From NCBI GenBank assembly GCA_011763485.2, contig JAANSK020080020.1, positions 1 through 27,381 of the forward strand: a stretch of 27,381 bases of DNA, written 5' to 3'. Position numbers and translations under genes: made by a program. Positions 16,690-25,466 of the stretch are shown piece by piece; position 1 is the first letter of the stretch; each line of letters begins with the position of its first letter. Below the pieces are notes generated by a model. It did no database searches and was not told where the DNA came from. It was given only the letters and a program-made list of their open reading frames with translations. Origin of the DNA: Isoetes engelmannii. Its lineage: Eukaryota; Streptophyta; Lycopodiopsida; Isoetales; Isoetaceae.

Positions 16690-19640
16690 GGAATTTTCTA
16701 CCTAAATGGGCAGAGATACATACTTGGATTGAGGCCATTCCAAATCCAGATGGTGGGTTGCCAAAACAATGCCGATGTGTTCCTTGTTCATGGAAGCAGA
16801 AATCCAATTGTGAAATGCAGTTGAAGATAGATACAATCGAGAAACACATTGGAAAGTTGTACGAGAAAAAGGTTGAAAATGGAAGGAGGTGAATGTTGTT
16901 ACGTGGAAAAAGAAGTGTAGACATAAAGATAATGAGGTCTTGTACGAGAAACACAAGGAAACTGAAAAGCAAAATAAAAAGAATATTGTTTCAATTTGCC
17001 AAATGTTCAAGACTATTTTGGACAAGAATTTAAGTGCAAAAGTCGTACAATTGTAAGCAGTTTATCAGCTGTTGAAGTTCGGAAGGCCAATGATAGATTA
17101 TCTGGAGCACAAAAGATATCTCTCACTCTATGGTATTCCCAATTTTCCTGACTCGCATTGGTCACGAAATAGTGGTTGGGATTTTACTAATGTAATTAAT
17201 GAAGTCATGAAAGATGATTTGAAGAATATTATAAAAACATGTGATTATTTTGCATTGTCGTTGGATGAAGCAAGAGCCAAGGATCATAGTTCTTGGGTTT
17301 GTATGACAGTTTATCATGTCATAGACCATGTGAGGCACATGGTATAAATTAGTGGCTATTCTTCGCCATTTGGCTAAACTTTGAGCTTGACCATTAGGGT
17401 TTTGGCGATTTTTAATAGGATAAAAATCTCAAAAAATAAAGAACTTTAGCCAAACATAAATGAGACTCTACAAATTTTTTGAAAGATTCGCCAATACTTT
17501 CTACAAATTTCCAAGGTATTTTTCTTATTTTAGCCAGAATTTACTAGTTTTAGTTCAGTTTTTACAGAATTTGCAATAAAATTCCAATTTTTTTATAAGT
17601 ATGGCTAAAGTTTTTCATTTTCTTTTTGAAAACTTTAGCCATAGCATAGTTAAAAATTAGAGAAATTTCATGCAAGTATAGCCAAACCAAGTTCATGGTT
17701 TAAAATTAAAAATTTATTAATTTATACCCTGGTGAGGCAAGCCAATTATGTTAATGTTATGAGGTTACTGCATGATGCAAATGCTAAAAATATATTTGAT
17801 ATTGTAAAGGAGAACTTGATTGCACACTTGGGATTGTCCATAGTTGACAATGAACGGAAACTATTTTGTGTTGGTGGGATGGAGCATCTGTCATGCAAGG
17901 GAATAGGACTGGAATTTGTGTTAGAACTCAGACTGGAATGGCTCCTTATATGTTGGGAATACATTGTATGGCCCACCTGTGGATTTAGCATTCGAAATTG
18001 TGGACAAATTCAAATGTGTGGAGAAGGTGGAAACGTTGGTACACAACGCATACGCATTCTTTAGTCGCAGTTCAAAAAGGTTAGACATTTAGTAATTAGA
18101 GGATTGAACATAATTTTATTCTATTTTTATTGCTAATTTATAAAATTATTGCTGAATTTTTGTAGAACTATTTATAATTACAGATTTCTTCCACTTCTTG
18201 TTAATATGTTATGTCTACTTCTTGTTGATTGTCTAATTTGAATTGCTGATTTTGTTGTTGCAGGTATAGATTATTCAAAGAAATGGCTGCAGGCTTGACA
18301 TAAGGAAGTAAGATACTGAAGAATGTAAGCACTAGATGGATATCATTATGCTATCCATCTCAACGGCTTTTCACTGAATATCCAACACTGGTGGCACTTG
18401 TGGACAAGCTATGTATTAATAATTCCAAAGAAACGGAGAATGCCTTGGAGCTTTTCACCTCACTTACTGATATTGAAACTTTGCTAATGCTGGCAGGTTG
18501 TGTACAGTTATGCAGGTATGTTGACATGTTTAATTCAATTACATGATTTAATTTGATGTACTTGTAGGTATGTTGCCAATGCTCAGACAAATGAATATGC
18601 TAGTGAAAATGGCAATAAAGCGCAGCACGTACATTGTCGAATATAATATAGTTCGAAAGAGTATATGTCAAGCCTTAGAGGGTTTGCATACAATCAGCTC
18701 CGAAGTGCCCTATGACAAGTAAAATTTTCAGTTATGGTACAAGCTTATTGAGATTGAAGCACAAATTCAAAAAGTTTCTTTGCTAAGGACACTGTTTGCG
18801 TGAAGGTGCACTCTCGATTAGTGCAGGTATGACCTTCAAAATCTTCTATAGCATATATTTATGTTCAACTTCATTGCTGAATTTTGCAGATGTACTTTAG
18901 AAAGAATAGAGTAGGTGGTCGTTTGCCAGGTAGAGTTCCCACAACCAGGATTGCTTTCAACGATACAATTGCATTAGTGAGACAAAACCTTGTCGAAGTT
19001 GCAAAGACTTTATCAGCTGAAATCCGACAGCGTTTTCCTAGGGAGGAGTTACTAGATGCTATGTCCATTGTATACCCACAATTTTGGTTACATAACAAGC
19101 CCATGGAGAAAGTTCAAAGTGAGTTCAAACGTAGATTAGCTATTCTTATTGAACATTTTGCCCATCCTGCTACACTTGAAGAAGGAGAACTAATTTAAGG
19201 TGCTATTAGTGAAGAAGCTTTGTTGGCACAATCTGCATACTTTGGGAGCACTATGTGGAACCAAGTTGAGAAACTAGAATAGCCAACTGAAATAGGTGCG
19301 GTCACACGTCTTGGACGAGACTTAGATATATAGTGAAGTGCTTAAAGAGCATATGTCAAAGTACTTCAAGCGTGCTGACCTTTTTCAAACTATGATCCTT
19401 GGATCCGTGGAGGACAAGAGAACATTTAGTATCATGAACATTCTGAAAAATAAGGTGCCTAACAAGCTCACTAAAGACTTAGATCTGTGTTTTTGAGCAT
19501 ATGTCAATGAGTATAGTGTTGATGAATTTCCATACGAGAGAGCATTGGCTGCTTAGAGTTCTATGTGTTGCAGACAGGGACAAGAGAAAGAAGGAGCTTC
19601 CAAAGTAGAAGTACTTGAATCTGCAGGGTGGCAAGCATAG
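16690..19640 (+). mobile_element. Degenerate hAT-superfamily transposase gene (plant ZNF862/DUF4371-like group)
   Basis: Plus-strand blocks appear in the order of a hAT transposase. First is an N-terminal zinc-finger-like region (PKWAEIHTWIEAIPNPDGG, then QCRCVPCSW...IDTIEKHIGK, 16692-16850). Next, GRPMIDYLEHKRYL...HWSRNSGWDF...FALSLDEARAKDHSSWVC (17083-17320) matches the start of the catalytic RNase H-like fold. Then DGASVMQGNRTG, MAPYMLGIHCMAH (17880-17975) and STRWISLCYPSQRLF (18330-18370). Then VAKTLSAEIRQRFPREELLD and AMSIVYPQFWL (18985-19090). Last is the C-terminal dimerisation block GSVEDKRTFSIMNILKNKVP (19400-19460). Good intron signals lie at 18080-18263, 18516-18567 and 18827-18889. 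Several frame changes and stops show the copy is dead. Element ends were not found. Confidence 0.82.
17338..17731. mobile_element. 394 bp hAT-type MITE inserted in the transposase coding region
   Basis: The ends are CATGGTATAAATTA (17338-17351) and, reverse-complemented, CAGGGTATAAATTA (17718-17731), 13 of 14 alike. CAGGG is a common start of hAT termini. The flanks are a perfect 8 bp duplication, GTGAGGCA, at 17330-17337 and 17732-17739, the size made by hAT elements. The interior has no ORF. It carries seven copies of TGGCTA/TAGCCA (17353, 17371, 17447, 17531, 17602, 17636, 17679) and a perfect 15 bp inverted repeat (17600-17614 with 17629-17643, spacer 14). Skipping the MITE and one target copy joins the flanking transposase frames without a shift. 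Non-autonomous: it needs a transposase supplied elsewhere. Confidence 0.93.
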
Positions 19641-20499
19641 AAAATTGTGAGTTCTTAACTTGACAAACTTGTAGTTAAATATTCGTCATATATTGTGGAT
19701 CTGACATATGATTGTTTATTTTGTGCTAGGTTGCAGCTTGAAGTTATCTATTTTTTTATTGAAGTTTAGTTTTTTCTAGACAATGGGCTTCTCTCTTAAA
19801 AACCTATCTAAAAATAAAATCCAATTACGTTATTTGTTTTTGGGTCTATGATAAATTCTGATTTATTGTTGACATTAATTTGACATTTTGGACATAATAA
19901 GAACATCAATCTTGTTATGTTTCTTTTTTTAATCCAATCCTGACTATATTTAAATGCGTTTATATTGTGTTGATGGTTTGTTAAAGAATATGCACATTCA
20001 ACAACTCAGAGATGTAGAAAGAATGTTATTATATTTATTGTTCTTTAGTATGATTAAATCGCCAATGCTTCGAAAATTATGCTATTGAATAACAAACAAT
20101 TTCGCCTTTGCTTATATAATAAAATCAACAAATAAAAAATTATCACCTTCTTAAATTTTGGCATTTTTACAATTATCGCCTTCACATTTCTATAATCCTC
20201 AAAAAATTTTGAATGTGATAAAGTCATCACTGCTTTGAATTGGATATGAAATCAAGTACACATACATAGAGGGAGCCTCAAGTTTGGTTCAACGCCCTAT
20301 TTGAGCCAAAATTGGGGTAGAATAGACTCTTTGGCATAAGTTCTACCTCCGGAATCCGTTTTCGGCATGTTTTAGCTTGTTGTTTTAGCATGACCAATAA
20401 ACATCCTTTTTGTCCTGCGTCCACGTCAATTTCTAAAAAGGTCCACGAATTCAAGTTTTTTCCATAATCAACGAAACAGTGCTTTAGTGTGACTGATTT
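19641..20499. other. AT-rich intergenic stretch, nothing recognised
   Basis: May include the 3' end of the hAT element just after 19640. The minus-strand frame at 20278-20505 shows no family resemblance and I do not call it. Confidence 0.35.
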
Positions 20500-20605
20500 G
20501 AACATTTATTTCAAGAAAGAAGGGTCCTCTTATGTTTCCATCATCTTATATGTTGATGATACTATTTTTGTTTGCAATGATTTACCATACTTACATCAAG
20601 TGAAA
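20500..20605 (+). mobile_element. Ty1/copia reverse transcriptase scrap
   Basis: The plus strand reads IYFKKEGSSYVSIILYVDDT and then IFVCNDLPYLHQVK. The YVDD box (20549-20560) with preceding hydrophobic residues and following asparagine is the RT catalytic neighbourhood of plant copia elements. Only about 35 codons are left, with no other copia parts or LTRs around. An old fossil fragment. Confidence 0.75.
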
Positions 20606-20782
20606 GGTAGTGTTGTTTGCAGCCTTTGAGATGGTACACTCCTAGCCCGCTTATAAAAAACTCTAAAAAAAAATCTTAATAATAAACATAAAAACCACCC
20701 TATTCTAACAGTATAAATATTGAGGTCATTTGACAAAAAATTCCTAATGTGCAAAGGATAACATTTGAATAACTTTTTACTA

Positions 20783-21126
20783 GGTGAAAAATTAGTACTA
20801 TTTTTAGTGTGAAAAGTTGGTACTACTTCTAGGGTGAAAATTGGTATCATTTCTAAGGTGAAAATTGGTATTATTTTTAGAGTGATAAAATTGATACTAT
20901 TTTTGGGGTGAAAATTAGTACTACTTTTGAGATGAAAATTAGTACTCTTTTTAGGATGAAAAATCGATACTATTTTGAAGATGAAATTTGGTACTATTTT
21001 TGAGATGAAAATTAGTACTATTTTTGGAGTGAAAATTAGTACTATTTTAGGATGAAAAATGAATATTATTTTGAAGATGAAAATTGGTACTATTTTCAGG
21101 GTGAAAAATTGGTACTAATATTAGGT
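20783..21126. repeat. Minisatellite, 14 units of about 24-25 bp
   Basis: The consensus is GGTGAAAATTAGTACTATTT plus TTAG. I count 14 consecutive units from 20783 to about 21126, each varying at a few positions. Units 8-9 and 12-13 resemble each other (GATGAAAAAT then ATTTTGAAGATGAAA), which suggests a multi-unit duplication after the first amplification. Degenerate relatives (AAGGTGAAAATTTAATACTA and similar) continue to about 21310. Confidence 0.9.
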
Positions 21127-21310
21127 TTTAAAAATGTGTTATTGTTAAAGTGGTTTAGAATACCATATTTAAGATGGTTTTCTCCATTAAAATTGAGATG
21201 ATTTTAAGGTGAAAATTTAATACTACTTTAGGGTTGAAAATAAGTTATTTTTAAGGTGGTTTTCTCCCCTAAAATGACAACATATTTCAAAGTGGATACG
21301 GTATTATTTT
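21127..21310. repeat. Decayed continuation of the minisatellite
   Basis: TTTTAAGGTG-GTTTTCTCC occurs twice (about 21168-21186 and 21253-21270), among loose copies of the GGTGAAAATT unit. Irregular spacing. Confidence 0.5.
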
Positions 21311-22417
21311 AAAGCAATCTATGATACAAGAATTTAGCGCCGGCAGAGCCGACGCCCTATGCACCATCAACGACTAAAGGTACGTTTTCCAAACAATATG
21401 TTTAATCACTTGTCTAGATCCAGAATGTTGGATACAGAATGAAGAGAATGAGACAAGTCATGCCAGTAGGAAGGCCTACTGAGACAAAATCGACGAATGG
21501 AAAAATAACTAGCCTCGACCACGACATACCAGCAAATGTTATCACCATCATTGAAACTTAAGATACTGAATCTGGAGAGGCGGATAGACAACCTAAGTGT
21601 ATCTATGCGCACTCTCTTTATGCAGGCTTCCATTGGAGAGCACGTTCACCGCTGTTTCGTCATCTACATACACAAACCATGTATGTTAGATGAAATAGCA
21701 ACCGCAATTTCCAAACGCCAGACACTAGAAAATACATAATAGCAATACCAATGATAAATTTATCCACACATGCAAAGGACAAAAATATCAATGATAGACA
21801 TATTTAAAATGGTTGTAATTAAGGCAATGCTATTCTAGCAAATAACAATATCAAAAAGTTCAAAGATATTTGCAGATCTGAGCGCCATCTCTAAACCTTT
21901 GGCCTATGTGGCACGAAGAGTGACATACATTCCTATGTCTTGGGCATACTATCTCAGGCTGAGAAACATATTCAGTGTTAAGGTCCCTGGCTGCCGTGCA
22001 CATCAGCAAATAGATTTAGAAGTCATTTAGGGTGGCCCTAAGCTATGACATGCTAGAATTTCATGCTTTGAAATCATTTCGTGGATATCTAGCCTTCAAT
22101 TGGATGCCATTTAAATTGGGAAACTAAGACCTACAGAAGTAACAGAGTTGCAGAAATATCATGCATACTGAAGAAGACAGTCTAACATTCAGCAGTAAGG
22201 AAGCATGGTCTAATATCCAGCAGCATAACATCATTCACGTAGTCGCAATCATTATGTCTTGATCACCTAGGATAAGAGATTATGTAGGGTCTCTTGTTTG
22301 ACCCATTAAATCAGCATATTGCAATGGGAGCCCACATATTCATTCATTATGTGACTGTACAAATGCTACTGTGACAAAGATGGGCGCTGAACAAAATCTG
22401 GTTAGGTGTAACCATAC
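21311..22417. other. No gene supported
   Basis: A 75-codon minus frame (21633-21406) and an overlapping plus frame exist, but neither resembles a known family. Possible 3' exons of the minus-strand transcript proposed at 22418-23415 could lie here. A minus-strand acceptor-like TTACTTCTGTAG is present near 22132. Confidence 0.3.
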
Positions 22418-23415
22418 CTCAATCGTCAGAATGGATGCCAGGTTGCCATGAGCACATGAATTGTGTTTAGTTTAGCTCTAACTTCTGCAATGAATGTCTC
22501 AAATGAAGGTGTAGAACTCAAATGTTTCTTGGATGCAATAACAAATGGATAAATAATTGCAAATCTCTGTAGAACTCGATGTTTCCTGCATGCAATAACA
22601 AAGGGATAAATAATTGCAAATCTCTTACTGTTGCAAGATTGCTATGTTAAAAGATATATAAGAATTGCAATGTTAAAAGATATTCTGGCCGCGAATCTGG
22701 TACAGAAGCATGAACTTAAATTAAATGAGAAACACTGGATTACCTGGCTTTTATCTAGTTGCAGTGTATCAATTCTGGCCTATGCTGCTGCAGGATTCGC
22801 TTCCCAAAGGAGCCTGCCAAATTCTGGCCTATGTCCAGACCTATCGGATGCAATAAACCCACCTTGCAACCAAATTCGAGAAGCAATAGTTAATCTACCT
22901 GCAAATGCGAAATAATCCTGCAAGACAAACAAATGAAAGCTAGATTCAGCATAAAACACTAGAACTGTACCTAAAGGGCCGAGTTCATGGAATCAATTAT
23001 CTGAAGCAGCAAGAGAGACGAAACAAATGTTCGATTACTGAAACTTTGTCGCAGATGAGAGACGATTTGGCCATAGAACTAAGATTGGAGAACAGAAGAG
23101 CCGGATCTTTCTGCCTGAATACACCTTCAGAATCCCCGGGAGCTGATCAAAATCGGCCGATGGATCATTGGGACCGCACAAGCATCCGCAATGGGGCATT
23201 AAATTTCTTTCACTTTTAAACCGACGGTAGGGATCAAAACCCCCAATTTCAATGTACCGGATCAAAAGCCCTGGGGTCGCCTTCTATGTACCTTTCCATC
23301 CAAAATTGACGGCCAAGATCTGGCCTTCCCCTTTGATCGGATGGCCTGGAATTATGGTCCATGGCCCCATGTATGACTCATGCATGAGCCCATGCCCGTG
23401 AGCTGGCAGCATCTA
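22418..23415 (-). ncRNA. Candidate spliced minus-strand transcript, coding status unclear
   Basis: The minus strand shows a consistent set of splice signals. A TATA-like GATATAAGG lies near 23442-23450. Exon 1 ends CCCTTTAG|GTACAG at 22971. Two tandem acceptors follow a pyrimidine-rich TTTGTTTGTCTTGCAG (exon from 22917) or CATTTGCAG|GTAGAT (from 22898). Exon 2 ends AAAAGCCAG|GTAATC at 22744. Exon 3 runs from TTCATTGCAG|AAG (22484) to GATTGAG|GTATGG (22418). Exon 1 holds short frames only (76 and about 30 codons), and exon 2 is open for 46 codons without a recognisable domain. It could be a 5' leader, a long non-coding RNA or a decayed gene. No expression evidence. Confidence 0.28.
22510..22624. 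repeat. Tandem duplication of 58/57 bp
   Basis: TGTAGAACTC...GATGCAATAACAAA-GGATAAATAATTGCAAATCTC appears at 22510-22567 and again at 22568-22624 with few differences, so it is fairly young. Just after it, GCTATGTTAAAAGATAT and GCAATGTTAAAAGATAT (22639-22683) form another short repeat. Confidence 0.9.
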
Positions 23416-23430
23416 GGCCGCTCAACTCTC

Positions 23431-23557
23431 AAACCCTCACCCTTATATCCCTACCATGTATCAAAATTATGTATAGCTATACATGACGGGCATACATGAA
23501 ACCCTCACCCTTATAACCTTATATCCCTACCATGTATCAAAATTATGTATAGCTATA
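23431..23557. repeat. 68 bp tandem duplication over a TATA-like, possibly promoter, segment
   Basis: AAACCCTCACCCTTATATCC...AATTATGTATAGCTATA occurs at 23431-23498 and 23499-23557. The second copy has a 6 bp insertion (TTATAACC) and lacks the last bases. Both copies hold a TATATCC whose reverse complement, GGATATAAGG, resembles a TATA box for the minus strand. The perfect palindrome CTCATGCATGAG (23377-23388), which includes the CATGCA core of RY elements, lies beside it. Confidence 0.85.
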
Positions 23558-24097
23558 AAAAGTCCAGCTGGTAGAAAAAAAATCCAGCAAAAATCCAGCT
23601 GGCATCTGAAAAATTCCAGCAAAAATGCCAGGTGTGGAAACCTACGGATCATCGAACCTGTCTTCTTCTGAGGTTGCATGCATTATTTTCCATCATTGAT
23701 TGTGGTGGGTTTCTCACTTGGAACTCCAGCTTTAATAATTTGTGTTAGACTGTTCACCACATGCCCCCAAGGGTCATTAGCAGGCATGTATTTCCTACGT
23801 TGCTCTATTATGTGCATTGCTCTATTATGTGCACTATGTCATGTGGAACTGGATGCCCGATATTCACTCCATGGTCCTAGGGTTAGGATGCAGTTATTTT
23901 GACCAAGGCCAATACCGCAATAGTTTGAGATCTTCAAGCAACACATCATTCTATTAGGCCATTATTATGTACTAGACATGCATAAATTAAAGTGCGAAAA
24001 GAAATGATGTCACCTCAAATAGACATTATGCCTCCAAAGCACTATGAAATTAATCATTAGCACTGAAACGATTGCTATGAAACACCTGCATAAATAA
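23558..24097. other. Intergenic; TCCAGC-rich patch
   Basis: From 23563 to 23640 the word TCCAGC with A-rich spacers recurs five times (AAAATCCAGCAAAAATCCAGC and similar). Beyond that a short repeat, TGCTCTATTATGTGCA, occurs twice near 23800-23835. No gene seen. Confidence 0.5.
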
Positions 24098-24237
24098 CCC
24101 CATAAATACACCTAAAATAACCCCATAAATACACTTAAAAATCACCCCATAGATACACCTAAAAATAACCCCATAAATACACCTAAATATAAACCCATGA
24201 ATACACCTAAAAATAACCCCATAAATACACCTAAAAT
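24098..24237. repeat. Minisatellite, six units of about 24 bp
   Basis: Unit CCCCATAAATACACC plus TAAAAATAA, six copies from 24098 to 24237 with one or two changes each. Unit length matches the minisatellite at 20783, but the sequence is different. Confidence 0.92.
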
Positions 24238-25143
24238 TTGATATAGATGTTAAAAAACACCCTAAAAACTAAAACACCATGTTGAGGAAAGAGGTGATTA
24301 TTGAGACAAAGGGTGCTTTTGAGGTTGTTGAGTTTATTTTCAGGGTCATTTTTGCACCTATAAAAAATGACCCCAATGGGGGGCTAGGGGTGGTAGACTT
24401 GGGTGAAATTCACTTATGTCTAGGTATTCAGGTGTAACAAGATAGATTTAAGGAGGCAGAGTATGTTATTGCATTTGTTGCATAGAGAATTGGTCTGGTT
24501 GCGGCAGTTGATTGGTTGTTTACATCAAATCCAGTTGAAGAACTTCAGAAGTAAGAGCTGTGCAAAGCCATTCTTGGGATTGTTCAATCTCATTATTGTT
24601 AATGCTTGAGTAATTTGTTTTCGTAGTGCTAGGGTTCTTTTTCCTTTTAATCCACAAAAAGGTTTTTTCGATCCAAGCATTGGATTAAGATGCAGGGAGG
24701 GATGGTTGGAGGCATCTTTAATTATGAGATACAAATGTTTTGTTGAACAGACCAAAGTTGCAGGGAGGGTGTTTGGATTCTCCTTTATAGGATGAGGTGC
24801 ACCCTTGAGCCTTTTCTTCTTTGCCTAATATGGATCATATACATGTATATATATTGATCTCATAAAGAATAAAGCTCCATCTTGTTGTGGGGAAAGTGTT
24901 GCATTCCTAGCTCCTCTTTGTTGTGTCTTTCGTATTTCTAACATGTATCTCAATATTTTCATCATTGTAATTTAATGGCTTTTCTTCTAAAGTAAAGGGG
25001 TTGAAGTGGTATCCTTCCTAGAACATATTGTGATAATTTGGAATTAAATAAAAAAACAGCTAAGTCGGAGAATGGATTGATTTACAACGAAAGATACCTC
25101 CATCATCTTTCCAGGCCCCCGTTAAAAATAAAAAGGACTAGCG
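24238..25143. other. Intergenic; upstream region of the P450 gene
   Basis: No coding region supported. TA-rich sequence near 24840-24865 and a T-rich 3' part are unremarkable. The minus-strand frame at 24755-24525 has no recognisable content. Confidence 0.4.
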
Positions 25144-25285
25144 TTCTGAAATAGTAGGGATAATGGTCATGCTTGTTCAAGACATTCATATTCTGAAATG
25201 GTAGGGAAGTGGTAGCTGTCAGCAAAGAGACATTCAGCTTATGAAATGGTAGGGAAGTGGTGGTTGCTACAGACGTTTGCCAATA
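25144..25285. repeat. Three-unit repeat of about 47 bp in the P450 proximal promoter
   Basis: Units start at 25144, 25191 and 25239. Each opens TTCTGAAATGGTAGGGAAGT or a close variant, and the first two end with GACATTCA. The last unit ends about 180 bp before the P450 start codon, so the repeats sit where upstream regulatory sites usually lie. Whether a factor binds them is unknown. I see no convincing TATA box between the repeats and the start codon. Confidence 0.82.
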
Positions 25286-25466
25286 GGCGCCGTTTACATA
25301 TGTGTGCTAAGGTTATTGCCAAGTGTAGAGGGGTGAAAAATCCAATCACATGGGGGGTTTTGGATTTACTTGGGGATAGAAAGGAAGGGAGGTGAAAGTT
25401 AGTTGTTAGGTTTTTGGAAGTATTCAAAAGCCCAAAAAAGCCATCGATAAGGCCATACTTTTGGAG

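Noticed and set aside
16577-17025. Two long minus-strand frames rich in Phe, Ser and Cys
   Set aside because: They are antisense to the hAT zinc-finger and linker region, where the plus strand has clear family motifs.
24098-24237. Regular array that could be mistaken for a CRISPR array
   Set aside because: Units are contiguous with no unique spacers, and the genome is that of a plant.
25461-25466. P450 start two codons upstream
   Set aside because: That codon is TTG; the first ATG in frame, 25467, has a good context.
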